Assembly (NCBI GenBank): GCA_023460955.1
Contig: JAEWOH010000041.1
Coordinates: 124,001 to 188,000 of the forward strand
Source: Bacillota bacterium
GTDB lineage: Bacteria > Bacillota > Clostridia > Acetivibrionales > DSM-1351
Direction of reading: 5' to 3'
Length of the DNA stretch: 64,000 nt
The stretch's first letter is position 1; every line of letters begins with the position of its first letter. This document shows, one piece after another, positions 43,968-53,812 of the stretch. The notes under the pieces were generated by a model. The model was not told the origin of the DNA. It worked only from the letters and a program-made list of their open reading frames with translations, and did no database searches. A program made the position numbers and the translations under genes.

Positions 43968-45188
43968 TCAGTCCTGTTTATCGGATATATTGTGGGAATC
44001 GGCATCAGCATCAGCACCAGATTTAACACCAGATTTAACACCAGATTTAACATCGGATTTAACATCGGATATGACATCAGATTTAGTATCTGATAAACTG
44101 TCAAAGACTGAATTGAGTTTACTGATTAATTCATCATATACCTTATCTATTGTTTTCGTATTTATTTTCGCTTTAATAATTCCGCCTATCTGATCCTCAA
44201 GCTCTTTGGCCTTTGCCAGGAATAAGACTCCTGAACTTACTGCTTCTTTGTACTTGCTGACTATTAATGCCAGCTCATCCTTATATTTATCATCGGTACC
44301 AGGCGTGATTGCCGCATTATATATGTCAATAACCTCATCACTTTCTCTGCAAGGAAAAAATTCGTGAGGTGCTGTACTATCGAATATTGCAAAGTCCAAC
44401 TCTCTGACAATAACCATATCCAGACTTTGAGGGTCGAAGCCACAGTGGTACACTTCAGTGTTGAAACCTCTTATCTGAGCGGCAGCTGCAACTTTTTTCA
44501 ACAGCGTTGATTTACCCGAACCCGGACGGCCCTTTATGAAGTACCTTTTTCCAAGGCCGGAGGTAAGATCCATTACAAAATTGGCAGTACCTTTTCCGGT
44601 TGCACCTCCGAAGAAACGGTTTTTGGATATTCCCTCTTTGGAAAGCGACCTGTCCCCGAACAGCTTCTTTATACAGCCTTCAGCTATTTCATCAAGCTTT
44701 TTAAAATCAATATTGTTTAGATATATCTTCTCCCATTGATCATGCATCGAAAGAGCTTTTTTGAACTGGTCATACGCAAGATTATAGTACTCCATCGCTT
44801 TACTTTTCATTCCGGATATCAAATACTCATCAAGCAGCGCTGATCTGCTTGAGTTATCGAGCTCCATATTTATTGACTCGATGTTGGCAGCACTGAATCT
44901 TGCCTGCTGAACATATTGAAGACTGCTGTTAATAACCGCTGCGCTTAGGGCTGGAATTATAACGGCTTCAATTTCGTTCTCATCCGATGCACTGTGGATA
45001 AATTCAATATCATAACCTTTTATGTACCAGTTGATTCCGATGTTCTTGATGAGCAATGATTTTTCCTGGTCAGAGCCTCCCGCCAAGAGAAATATCGTAT
45101 CAATTCCCATGATATTATCTTCAAAGTAACTCACATACCCTCGGGCAGAGTTCGCACCCACGTAATAATTACATATTTTTGCGGCCAA
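43968..45188 (-). CDS. P-loop ATPase, PRK06851-like, with repeat tail
   Basis: About 406 aa. The second ATP-binding half has a clear Walker A (IKGRPGSGKSTLLKKV) and HCGFDPQSLDMVIV; the first half has only a degenerate loop (FLLAGGSDQEKSLL), as in the two-domain PRK06851 family. The function is unknown. The last 40 residues are a tandem SDV-type repeat (SDVKSDVKSGVKSGVKSGAD) encoded by 12-bp repeats. I take TTG 45188 after AGGTGGA; a longer TTG frame begins at 45206. Confidence 0.75.
   Translation of the reverse strand: MAAKICNYYVGANSARGYVSYFEDNIMGIDTIFLLAGGSDQEKSLLIKNIGINWYIKGYDIEFIHSASDENEIEAVIIPALSAAVINSSLQYVQQARFSAANIESINMELDNSSRSALLDEYLISGMKSKAMEYYNLAYDQFKKALSMHDQWEKIYLNNIDFKKLDEIAEGCIKKLFGDRSLSKEGISKNRFFGGATGKGTANFVMDLTSGLGKRYFIKGRPGSGKSTLLKKVAAAAQIRGFNTEVYHCGFDPQSLDMVIVRELDFAIFDSTAPHEFFPCRESDEVIDIYNAAITPGTDDKYKDELALIVSKYKEAVSSGVLFLAKAKELEDQIGGIIKAKINTKTIDKVYDELISKLNSVFDSLSDTKSDVISDVKSDVKSGVKSGVKSGADADADSHNISDKQD
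44016..44087 (-). repeat. 12-bp tandem repeat (6 units) in coding sequence
   Basis: Six 12-bp units on the plus strand as ACCAGATTTAAC (x3), ATCGGATTTAAC, ATCGGATATGAC, ATCAGATTTAGT. In-frame, so length changes in steps of four residues are tolerated. Confidence 0.9.
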
Positions 45189-45778
45189 AAAGATTCCACC
45201 TTTCAAAAATTATTTTTACAATACAGTGTATGCATTACTGCTGAAGAATGCTTAAAAATGACAAGTGCAATTTTATATGCATAAACTCTTCTTTTTCTCA
45301 ATTTATTAATTTATTGCATTAAAATGAATACATGGACATGTCGTTGAAGAACCCTGTACGCACAAGTTACAAGGCCAATTTAACAACTCAAAAAATGATT
45401 GTATGAAAGTAAATACATGAAATTCTAATTTTTTGAAATTGCAAAAATAATGTTAAATAATTGTTAAGCATTGAAAACAGTTGTTGAAATTTATGGTTCT
45501 GTATGTTAAGATTGTTAGTGAAAAAATTAACTAAATCTATTGCTTATCAAACTGAACTATAAATACCAAGGAATTATTTAAAGTTTGGTTTAAATGGTTC
45601 AGTTAATGATTAGTAAATTGTTTATGGCTTGAGAAATGATAATTAATAATTTTCTACATAATTGTGCAGAATAAAGTAGGTAGCTGTTTTTTTACGAGAA
45701 GAATTTATATTTCACAAGGCATGCAATAATACTACTCTATATAGCAGTATATTTTTATAAATTGAAGGGAGAATTATA
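45189..45778 (+). other. Divergent intergenic region and pckG leader
   Basis: 590 bp. TTGAAA (45484-45489) and TAAGAT (45507-45512), 17 bp apart, are the likely pckG promoter, giving a leader of about 260 nt. I saw no riboswitch fold. The rest carries the promoter of the P-loop protein. Confidence 0.55.
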
Positions 45779-47569
45779 ATGACTACGAATCAGAAGTTGC
45801 AAGCGTGGGTTAAAGAAGTGGCTGAATTGACACAGCCAGACCAGATTTACTGGTGCGACGGTTCTCAGGAAGAAAATGACAGACTTATTCAGGAATTAGT
45901 TAATGTTGGATTAGCTAAACCATTGAATCCAGCAAAGCGTCCAGGATGCTATGCTTTTAACAGTGATCCATCAGACGTTGCTCGTGTTGAGGACAGAACA
46001 TATATTGCTTCAAAAACTAAGGAAGATGCTGGCCCAACAAACAACTGGGTAGACCCAAATGAATTGAAGGAAACAATGAAGGGTTTATATAAAGGTTGTA
46101 TGAAGGGAAGAACAATGTACGTTATTCCTTTCTCAATGGGACCTATCGGTTCTGAAATATCCAAGATTGGTGTTGAAATCTCAGATAGCGCATATGTTGT
46201 AATCAACATGCGTATCATGACTCGTATCGGTAAGAAAGTACTTGATACTCTTGGCGATGGAGATTTCGTTCCTTGCTTGCATTCAGTAGGTGCTCCTCTT
46301 GCTGAAGGTGAAAAAGATACAAAATGGCCATGTGCTCCAATCGAAAAGAAATATATCAGCCACTTCCCAGAAGAAAGAACAATCTGGTCCTACGGTTCAG
46401 GTTACGGCGGAAACGCTCTTCTTGGTAAGAAGTGTTTCGCACTTCGTATAGCTTCAGCTATTGCTCGTGAAGAAGGCTGGCTTGCAGAACATATGCTTAT
46501 CTTGAAACTCACTAGCCCTAAGGGTGAAGTTAAATATATCGCTGGTGCTTTCCCAAGTGCTTGCGGAAAAACAAACCTCGCTATGTTGGTTCCAACTATT
46601 CCAGGTTGGAAAGTTGAAACAATCGGTGATGATATAGCTTGGATGAAGTACAAGGCTGATGGCAGATTGTATGCTATCAACCCAGAAGCTGGTTTCTTCG
46701 GAGTTGCTCCTGGAACTTCAATGGATTCAAATCCAAATGCTATGCACAGCATAGAAAAGAACACTATATTCACTAACGTTGGTTTAACTGACGATGGCGA
46801 TGTATGGTGGGAAGGTATGGGAGTTGCAGCTCCAGCTCACTTAATCGACTGGAAGGGTAAGGATTGGACTCCTGGAACAGATGCTCAGGCTGCTCATCCA
46901 AATGCTCGTTTCACAGCACCTGCAAACCAGTGCCCAGCTATAGCTCCTGAGTGGGAAGATCCTGCAGGAGTACCAATCTCAGCTATATTGATCGGTGGTC
47001 GTCGTCCTAGCACTATTCCATTGGTTCATGAAAGCTTTGACTGGAAGCACGGTGTATTCCTTGGTTCAATCATGGGTTCAGAAATCACAGCTGCTGCTAT
47101 TTCTGACAAGATTGGTCAAGTTCGTCGTGATCCATTCGCAATGCTTCCATTTATCGGTTACAATGTATGTGACTACTTACAGCACTGGTTGGATGTTGGA
47201 GCTGCTACAAGCGAAGACAAACTTCCAAAGATATTCTATGTTAACTGGTTCCGTAAGGACAAAGATGGCAAGTGGTTATGGCCAGGTTACGGTGAAAACA
47301 GCCGTGTTCTCAAGTGGATATTCGAAAGAGTATCAGGCGAAGGAAAAGCTGTTAAGACTGAAATCGGTTACATGCCTACTGAAGATGCTATCGACCTCAA
47401 TGGTTTGGATGTATCTGCAGATGATATGGCTGAACTTCTCAAGGTTAACAAGGCTGAATGGCTGCAGGAAGTTGAATCAGTTAAAGAGCACTATGCTAAG
47501 TACGGCAGCAAGTTGCCTGCTGAATTAGCTAATCAGTTGACAGCTCTCGAAGCTAGATTGAAGGCTTAA
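45779..47569 (+). CDS. pckG: Phosphoenolpyruvate carboxykinase (GTP)
   Basis: 596 aa, full length. Kinase-1a P-loop GAFPSACGKTN, metal/GTP region VETIGDDIAWMK, FPEERTIWSYGSGYGGNALL, GVAPGTSMDSNPNA and FIGYNVCDYLQHW. Interconverts oxaloacetate and PEP; in cellulolytic clostridia it feeds the malate shunt. The codon use is clearly different from its neighbours (e.g. GTT/GCT/TTC/GAA-biased, few rare codons), pointing to high expression. Ribosome site AAGGGAG. Strong terminator downstream. Confidence 0.97.
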   Translation: MTTNQKLQAWVKEVAELTQPDQIYWCDGSQEENDRLIQELVNVGLAKPLNPAKRPGCYAFNSDPSDVARVEDRTYIASKTKEDAGPTNNWVDPNELKETMKGLYKGCMKGRTMYVIPFSMGPIGSEISKIGVEISDSAYVVINMRIMTRIGKKVLDTLGDGDFVPCLHSVGAPLAEGEKDTKWPCAPIEKKYISHFPEERTIWSYGSGYGGNALLGKKCFALRIASAIAREEGWLAEHMLILKLTSPKGEVKYIAGAFPSACGKTNLAMLVPTIPGWKVETIGDDIAWMKYKADGRLYAINPEAGFFGVAPGTSMDSNPNAMHSIEKNTIFTNVGLTDDGDVWWEGMGVAAPAHLIDWKGKDWTPGTDAQAAHPNARFTAPANQCPAIAPEWEDPAGVPISAILIGGRRPSTIPLVHESFDWKHGVFLGSIMGSEITAAAISDKIGQVRRDPFAMLPFIGYNVCDYLQHWLDVGAATSEDKLPKIFYVNWFRKDKDGKWLWPGYGENSRVLKWIFERVSGEGKAVKTEIGYMPTEDAIDLNGLDVSADDMAELLKVNKAEWLQEVESVKEHYAKYGSKLPAELANQLTALEARLKA

Positions 47570-47593
47570 TTCTTGAAATAATCAAATTTCTAT

Positions 47594-47627
47594 AAAACCC
47601 CGGTGGAAAACCCGCCGGGGTTTTTTT
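47594..47627 (+). terminator. Terminator of pckG
   Basis: AAAACCCCGG..GG pairs with CCGGGGTTTT, followed by a long T run. Confidence 0.95.
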
Positions 47628-47819
47628 CGTTCAGATTTCTGATTTTTTTGAATAGAAAACATGATTGTAATGATGTATTTTTTAGTATACAATATTGGTG
47701 CTCTTCATCGGTTTTTACATATCAAGGATTAAAAAGCGAATTTTCTCAAAGGTTTGCAGGGTGCAAGTTTGTGTGAAACCGCTTGATTATAATTAGAAAA
47801 AAGCGAAAGGAGGGGTACT

Positions 47820-47984
47820 ATGTTCGGAATACCCGATTTTACTATTGTTGCTGTATATTTCTTATGTATTTTAAGTGCTCTGGTTTGTGCAGTATATGGC
47901 CTTGTAAATTGGAATAAAGGCGGGGAAGTGGAAATGCAGCAGATCGAGGAAGAAATAAACTGGGAATTGGCAGAACATAAATAG
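47820..47984 (+). CDS. Symporter small accessory membrane protein
   Basis: 54 aa. One TM segment (FTIVAVYFLCILSALVCAVY) then GLVNWNKGGE and an acidic tail (MQQIEEEINWELAEHK). Ribosome site AAAGGAGGGG. Sodium/solute symporters of this group are often preceded by such a one-TM partner; the SSS gene starts 157 bp downstream. Too short for routine gene callers. Confidence 0.75.
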   Translation: MFGIPDFTIVAVYFLCILSALVCAVYGLVNWNKGGEVEMQQIEEEINWELAEHK

Positions 47985-48141
47985 GCCTGCTGCTTTAAAA
48001 AGGGAATAAGCAAGTTTCTAAATTCATTTCGTGACAAGAGTATGTAGTTAAGAATACAAGAGTGGGTCGAGTATTCTGGTGATAGCTTACTCTTTAGAAT
48101 TGAAATTATTTTATTTCAGAAATTCTAAGGAGGATCATTTC

Positions 48142-49764
48142 ATGGTTTTTTATTCGATAATAGTTGTTATCGTATTTCTTTTAATTACAGTTTTCTTAGG
48201 TTACCTTGGTTATAAAAATACAAAATCTTCTCAGGACTATCTGGTTGCAGGAAGAAAAACACATCCGCTAATAATGGCCTTATCGTATGGAGCTACCTTT
48301 ATAAGCACTTCAGCTATTGTGGGCTTTGGGGGCCTGGCTGCGAATATGGGAATGGGCCTTCTCTGGTTAACCTTCTTTAATGTTTTTATTGGAATATTCA
48401 TTGCATTTGTTTTGTTTGGGAAAAGGACAAGACATATAGGTCACAGGTTGGACGCTCACACCTTCCCGGAATTACTGGGTAAGAGGTTTGAGTCCAAATT
48501 TATCCAAGGCTTTGCAGCAGGACTTATATTTTTGTTTATGCCTATTTATGCTGCAAGTGTTATTAAAGGGGGAGCAAACTTTGTTCAGACCTATTTTGGA
48601 ATACCCTATGGTGTTTCGCTTTTAGCGTTTGTTGTAATTGTTGCAGCCTATGTATGGATGGGAGGTATTAAAGCAGTTATGTATACTGATGCCTTTCAAG
48701 CCTGCGTAATGTTTATTGCAATGCTTGTACTGCTTATTACAGCTTATGTGAATCTTGGCGGTTTCACATCAGCACATCAACAATTAACAGACCTGTTCAC
48801 AAATCCCGCAGTGCAAAAGGATATAGCTAAATCGGTAGAAAATGGCTTCCAGGGTTGGACTTCTATGCCTAAGGGCGGATCGCCCATGTGGTGGAGCCTT
48901 ATCTCAACCATTGTACTGGGAGTTGGTATTGGCGTTTTGGCACAACCGCAATTAGTGGTACGTTTTATGACTGTTAAGAGTGATAGGGAATTAAACAGAG
49001 CAGTTTTTTCAGGAGGAATTTTCATACTTGCAATGACCGGAGTGGCTTTTGTCGTAGGAGCACTTTCCAATGTTCTACTGTTCCAAAAAACCGGAAAGAT
49101 AGCTATAGTAGCTGCAGATAAAGTAAATGATAATATTATTCCTTTGTTTATAAAGAATTTCCTGCCGGAATGGTTTGCGGCTATATTCCTTGTTTCTATG
49201 CTTGCGGCTGCAATGTCTACTTTGAGTTCTCAGTTCCACACGATGGGCACTGCTGCGGGAAGAGATCTATATGAAAGAAGCTTTGGCAAAAAGGGTAATA
49301 GTATGGTAATAACAAAGACAGCAACGCTTATTGTTATAGTAATCAGTACTGTAATTGCATGGGCCTCAAACGGACTTCCTATTGCAGATGGTATTATAGC
49401 GAAATTTACTACCATGTTCTTTGAATTAACAACAGCTGCTTTCTTACCTGTATACGTTGGCGCTCTATACTTCAAGAGTATTCCCAAAGCCGCAGCAAAA
49501 TGGTCTATGATAGCAGGGTCTGCAGCTTGGTTTATCTGGACCTTCTTTGTTCACTCAAATGCATCATATATGCAGATATGCAGGCTAATAACAGGAAAAA
49601 CCTCTGTTGTAATGGGAACATCACTTGAAAAGCTTTCGATGGTGGGTACAACCTTTGTAGCTCTTCCGGTGGCTATTATAGTTCTTGCAGCTGTTTGGCT
49701 GGTAAAAAGTAAATCCGGGAAGATTGACATAAATAAAAATGTTATTGACAAGTGCTTTATATAA
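48142..49764 (+). CDS. Sodium:solute symporter (SSS family)
   Basis: About 540 aa, 13 TM segments. SQDYLVAGRKTHPLIMALSY, GATFISTSAIVGFGGLAANM, YKNTKSSQDYLVAGR and AAAMSTLSSQFHTMGTAAGRD match the SSS group related to acetate, proline and pantothenate carriers; the substrate is not determined. Start ATG 48142 with AAGGAGG seven bases before it; the ATG at 48079 has no site. Paired with the small membrane protein upstream. Confidence 0.88.
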   Translation: MVFYSIIVVIVFLLITVFLGYLGYKNTKSSQDYLVAGRKTHPLIMALSYGATFISTSAIVGFGGLAANMGMGLLWLTFFNVFIGIFIAFVLFGKRTRHIGHRLDAHTFPELLGKRFESKFIQGFAAGLIFLFMPIYAASVIKGGANFVQTYFGIPYGVSLLAFVVIVAAYVWMGGIKAVMYTDAFQACVMFIAMLVLLITAYVNLGGFTSAHQQLTDLFTNPAVQKDIAKSVENGFQGWTSMPKGGSPMWWSLISTIVLGVGIGVLAQPQLVVRFMTVKSDRELNRAVFSGGIFILAMTGVAFVVGALSNVLLFQKTGKIAIVAADKVNDNIIPLFIKNFLPEWFAAIFLVSMLAAAMSTLSSQFHTMGTAAGRDLYERSFGKKGNSMVITKTATLIVIVISTVIAWASNGLPIADGIIAKFTTMFFELTTAAFLPVYVGALYFKSIPKAAAKWSMIAGSAAWFIWTFFVHSNASYMQICRLITGKTSVVMGTSLEKLSMVGTTFVALPVAIIVLAAVWLVKSKSGKIDINKNVIDKCFI

Positions 49765-49829
49765 AAAGCAAATAAACGGCAGGATATTATAGATTTTACT
49801 ATATCCAAAAGTCTTGCAGACTCTTAATT

Positions 49830-49860
49830 AAAACCCCAAGGTTCCATACCTTGGGGTTTT
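49830..49860. terminator. Bidirectional terminator
   Basis: AAAACCCCAAGG pairs with CCTTGGGGTTTT; lies between convergent genes. Confidence 0.93.
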
Positions 49861-49882
49861 TGGAGTTAATGACCATTTCAAT

Positions 49883-50716
49883 TTATATTTTCTCAGACAT
49901 ATCTTCTAATGTATTTGCGGATGACGTTAATTCTTTAACAGCTGCTGCGATTTCTTCAAAAGCTGCGGCCTGTGATTGAAAGATAATATTTGCTGAATTA
50001 ACTTTAGATGATATTTCTTTAATTGAAGTATTAGTTTGTTTTAAAATCTGTTCAATTTTTTTTATGGATTCGTTTGTTAGTCCCGATAGAGACCTGATTT
50101 CCTGAGCCACTACATTAAAGCCTTTTCCAACTTCTCCTGCTCGGGCTGCTTCAATAGATGCATTTATACCAAGCAGGTTTGTTTGTGATGATATATGCCG
50201 TATCATTTGCAGGATGTCATCCGTACTTTTAGTATTTTTCTCAGTATTAGTAGCGTTTTGCTGAATCTCGTTGTTCATGGTGACAATGTTCTGTAATTCC
50301 GAGGAGAGTTCGGTAACCGAATCAGATATTTGCTGTAAAGCCATTGTCTGGTTTTTGTAAGCGTTATGTAATTCATGCTTTTTGGAAAGGCTCTTACCCA
50401 GTAGGATACAGCCTGCTACAGTGCCGTTGGACAATACCGGAATAGCATAAGATTTAAAGGGTACACCATAAATTTCCTTCGGAACATCCCTTATAATCAC
50501 CTTGCCTGTGCGAATTGCTTCACTCGCTGCTCCGCCCTCCGGAATAGGATCTCCCGGAACTGCTTTAAGCTTTAAAGAGGGGCAGTTATGGTTTAGCAAA
50601 TATACTTCTCTGTTTGTAATAGCTATGGAAGCTTCGTCATCAAAAAGAATTGAAAGATAAGGGAGTACACTATTAAAGGAATTAAGAATTTCATTATCTG
50701 AAATGAGTGTTGTCAT
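49883..50716 (-). CDS. Soluble chemoreceptor-like protein
   Basis: About 277 aa. N-terminal sensor half (EASIAITNREVYLLNHNCPS, GTVAGCILLGKS) resembles a GAF/SpoVT-C-like fold; the C-half is a short MCP signalling hairpin with SSQTNLLGINASIEAARAGE at its tip. No TM segments, so a cytoplasmic sensor. The start is the ATG at 50716, six bases after GGCGGAG; two codons earlier another ATG overlaps that site. Confidence 0.82.
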   Translation of the reverse strand: MTTLISDNEILNSFNSVLPYLSILFDDEASIAITNREVYLLNHNCPSLKLKAVPGDPIPEGGAASEAIRTGKVIIRDVPKEIYGVPFKSYAIPVLSNGTVAGCILLGKSLSKKHELHNAYKNQTMALQQISDSVTELSSELQNIVTMNNEIQQNATNTEKNTKSTDDILQMIRHISSQTNLLGINASIEAARAGEVGKGFNVVAQEIRSLSGLTNESIKKIEQILKQTNTSIKEISSKVNSANIIFQSQAAAFEEIAAAVKELTSSANTLEDMSEKI

Positions 50717-50862
50717 TGGCATCTCCGCCTTTACACAATAATGAACAGCTTATATAAAATTATAGCTTGGTTTCATTATTAATGTCAAACAGAATTATAG
50801 GTAGACTATATAAGGTAGATTTTAAGCTGTTCAAAGGATATATTAGGCTATTTAAGGTTATT

Positions 50863-50897
50863 GAGAAACTCCGGAATAAATAATTGACGGAGTTTCT
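50863..50897. terminator. Hairpin between yyaL and soluble MCP genes
   Basis: GAGAAACTCCG (50863-50873) pairs with CGGAGTTTCT (50888-50897). Weak T tracts on either strand; may end yyaL transcription. Confidence 0.5.
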
Positions 50898-50969
50898 TAA
50901 TAATTGTAACAATTGATTGTAATTAGTAATATTTCTTTTAAAATCATTCTAGATTAAATCATTCGGTGA

Positions 50970-52991
50970 TTACTGAGGGAATAGCATTTTCGAAAGGGCT
51001 GAAGCATAAGTGACCGGAGCAGAACAGGCAAAATTCTTACAAACATATACGGCAGTCTGTCCGTTTTGTTCTCTGTATTCTGAAATGAAAGGTATCAGAT
51101 TTACCAGCTCAGGAGTTATATTTGCAAGGGCTACCGAAAACGGAGTATAAATGCTGTTATAAGTGTTTATCATTTCGCTGCTGGTATCTCCAACTATTAC
51201 TACTTCTGATGCATTTGGAGACATTGAGTACATATAAGCACAAAGCATGTAGCTATGCCCTGTGGGAGCTGCTTCGACCTCATCACTGAAATAATCCAGT
51301 ATTTCTTTCGCCTTATCTTCAAGTTCATGACGCCCTGTCAGCCTTGCTATTCTGAGCAGATTCATAACAGCAGCCGAGTTGCCGGAGGGTAATGCGCCAT
51401 CATAACTTTCTTTTGGTCGAGTGATAAGCTCTTCAGAATCATCACCATATAAATAAAGTCCTGCTGAGCCACTATCGCTGAAAAGTTTAAGCATGTCGCC
51501 ATTAAGCTTAATGGCCTTTTGGAGATACTTTATATTGTAAGTGGCCTCATAAAGCTCAAGGAGTCCCCAAACAAGAAAGGAATAATCCTCAAGATATGCG
51601 TTAAAGGCGGCTTCACCATCTCTATATCTGGCTAAGAGCCTGCCGTCAAATCTAATCAAATGCTTATCTATAAATTCAGCACATTTCTCGGCAGCTGATA
51701 TAAATTTCTTTTGATTAAGAACTTTTCCGCAATAAGCCATAGCTGCCATCATCAGGCCATTCCATGCAGTCAGTATTTTGTCATCCTTATATGGATGAAC
51801 CCGATTTTCCCTGTGTTGAAAAAGCTTCTGCCTGCAGGACTCAACAAAAGCTTTCCTGCTCTCGGGTACTAAACCTGTTTTTATGAGGTTTGGTATGTTA
51901 AGACCTTCAAAATTACCGTTTACTGTTATATCAAAAAGGCCGCAGAACTCATCAGCTTCAGGGCCAAGAACCTCCTCAATTTCTTCAACTGACCACACAT
52001 AAAATTTTCCCTCTTCTCCCTCCGAATCAGCATCTTCAGCAGAATAAAAGCCGCCCTCAGCGGAGGTCATATCTCTTAGTACATATTCAAGAATCTGCAT
52101 GGCAGTTTCTGAATAGTTTTGATTGCCAGTTGCGATAAAAGCTTCACCGTAAGCCAAGGCAAGCAAAGCATTATCATACAGCATTTTTTCAAAATGAGGA
52201 ACAAGCCACTTTTTGTCTGTAGAATATCTGCTAAAGCCAAAACCAATGTGATCATATATCCCACCGTTCCTCATGGACTCCAGAGTTTTTTCAACTATCT
52301 CTAGAGCAAAAGGCTCCTTCTGGTCGTACCAATACCTAAGCATAAACAGCAGGTTGTGAGGGGTTGGGAATTTAGGCGCTCTGCCGAAGCCACCGTGGGT
52401 ATTGTCAAAGCTGTACTTAAGGTGAGAAAAGGCATCGTGGATTACCTCTTTTGTAATCTCACCGTTAGCAGAACCTTTCTCCGTTTTTTGATACGCAAGT
52501 ATTTCACGGGCCGACTCAAGCAGAGTTTCTCGTTTATTTACCCAGGCATCATGCACTGTTTGCAGCAGACTCATCAAACCCATCATTCCTCGGCTGTCGG
52601 CCTTGGGGTAGTAGGTGCCTGCAAAAAACGGGTGCTTGTCTGGAGTGAGGAACACAGTCAGAGGCCAGCCGCCATGTCCGGTCAGTGATTGGCACACAGA
52701 CATATAGATGCTGTCAATATCGGGGCGTTCCTCACGGTCAACCTTAATGCATATAAAGTATTTATTTAATAGATGAGCAACTTCCTCATCCTCAAAGGAT
52801 TCTCGTTCCATTACATGACACCAGTGACAGGTAGAGTATCCGATACTCAGGAAAATGGGTTTGTCTTCGCCAACCGCTCGCCCGAAGGCTTCAGGTCCCC
52901 ACGGGTACCAATCTACTGGGTTGTGGGCGTGTTGGAGCAGGTAGGGGGATTTCTCTTGAATTAGTTTATTTGTGTATTTATGCTCAGTCAT
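50970..52991 (-). CDS. Thioredoxin-domain protein YyaL (DUF255/SSP411)
   Basis: 673 aa. N-terminal thioredoxin-like domain: LLQHAHNPVDWYPWGPEAF, STCHWCHVMERESFEDEEVA with the CHWC pair, YFICIKVDREERPDID and FLTPDKHPFFAGTYYP. The rest is an N-acylglucosamine-epimerase/mannosidase-like alpha/alpha barrel (SFDNTHGGFGRAPKFPTPHN, HIGFGFSRYSTDKKWLVPHF). Function poorly known. Two relics of its 5' part occur at 55.2 and 62.8 kb. Confidence 0.92.
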   Translation of the reverse strand: MTEHKYTNKLIQEKSPYLLQHAHNPVDWYPWGPEAFGRAVGEDKPIFLSIGYSTCHWCHVMERESFEDEEVAHLLNKYFICIKVDREERPDIDSIYMSVCQSLTGHGGWPLTVFLTPDKHPFFAGTYYPKADSRGMMGLMSLLQTVHDAWVNKRETLLESAREILAYQKTEKGSANGEITKEVIHDAFSHLKYSFDNTHGGFGRAPKFPTPHNLLFMLRYWYDQKEPFALEIVEKTLESMRNGGIYDHIGFGFSRYSTDKKWLVPHFEKMLYDNALLALAYGEAFIATGNQNYSETAMQILEYVLRDMTSAEGGFYSAEDADSEGEEGKFYVWSVEEIEEVLGPEADEFCGLFDITVNGNFEGLNIPNLIKTGLVPESRKAFVESCRQKLFQHRENRVHPYKDDKILTAWNGLMMAAMAYCGKVLNQKKFISAAEKCAEFIDKHLIRFDGRLLARYRDGEAAFNAYLEDYSFLVWGLLELYEATYNIKYLQKAIKLNGDMLKLFSDSGSAGLYLYGDDSEELITRPKESYDGALPSGNSAAVMNLLRIARLTGRHELEDKAKEILDYFSDEVEAAPTGHSYMLCAYMYSMSPNASEVVIVGDTSSEMINTYNSIYTPFSVALANITPELVNLIPFISEYREQNGQTAVYVCKNFACSAPVTYASALSKMLFPQ

Positions 52992-53144
52992 AGTGTATCA
53001 TTACCTTTCAACATTGAATTATTGTTAGTATACCCGTTTTCAAGTAATATAAAATGAATGGCAGCTTATTAAATATACATTGATAATTGCAAAGAAATTT
53101 GTAACCTTTTCTCATATAAAGTGGTCTAATAAGCAGAAAGGAGG

Positions 53145-53650
53145 TCAGTATGTGCTGTCCTTCTGTTCCTGTCTGATGCCAATATACCTCAGCGTAATAG
53201 ACGAACTTGAATGGTTCAGCATGTCCATGACGAGCCCTAAGTTATATCCTGTACTCTTATAAGTCCAATACCCCCAGGTCTTCCACATAGTATGTGTACC
53301 AAAGTTGATATCAATCTTACAGTCGGCTGAGGCTATGTTAAGTATTCTATAGGCTTGCGTACAACTAATAGGAGAATTTACACCCTTCCGACTGATAGAA
53401 AAATATTCGTCCTCTGTAGGAGTATAACAAGACAAGTATTGTTTTATGTCTTCTAAATAGTACCGTTAATAGCAATCTGTCTTACTTTATCTGTCTTCTT
53501 TTAGGTTATAATTAGATGCTTCTTGACTGTTCTTCTCTCATCTGTGATAAAATCCGATACCTTTGCCCGAAGATGTCCCCAATCCGTAATCCGGTACTGC
53601 AGTCGACGACAAACAGGAGATAGTGTCTGATACTTCGCTGTTTAGGTACG
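53145..53650 (-). pseudogene. Tyrosine recombinase (integrase) pseudogene
   Basis: Minus-strand fragments of a phage/IS-type integrase. The best part (53145-53466) reads YLEDIKQYLSCYTPTEDEYF, PISCTQAYRILN, GTHTMWKTWGYW and HSSSSITLRYIGI. The conserved RK after GTHT has become WK (loss of a catalytic Arg), while the Tyr region is kept. Further upstream, in broken frames, HYLLFVVDCSTGLRIGDIF corresponds to the first catalytic Arg region. Clearly inactive. Confidence 0.75.
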
Positions 53651-53663
53651 ATAAATATCGTAC
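53646..53663. repeat. Palindrome GTACGATA..TATCGTAC
   Basis: Eight-bp perfect arms around AA, at the decayed 5' end of the integrase. Could be a recombinase or regulator site left by the element. Confidence 0.5.
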
Positions 53664-53741
53664 TAAAAATGGGCACATAAAAAGACCTCAACGACGCATT
53701 TGACGTTGAAGCCTTGATATAACTGGATTATACGGAATATA

Positions 53742-53775
53742 TCAATGTAAGAAAATACTCATATTCTTACATTGA
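53742..53775. repeat. 12-bp inverted repeat
   Basis: TCAATGTAAGAA (53742-53753) and TTCTTACATTGA (53764-53775), loop of 10. Lies between the integrase relic and the next gene; may terminate the latter on the minus strand or be a recombination site. Upstream, TTCAACGTC/GACGTTGA (53688-53709) is another small dyad. Confidence 0.55.
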
Positions 53776-53812
53776 GCCTTATGTAATACCTCGTCTCGTG
53801 GTTGTCAATATT

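Noticed and set aside
46995..47528. 177-codon frame within pckG
   Set aside because: Frame shadow caused by the strong codon bias of pckG.
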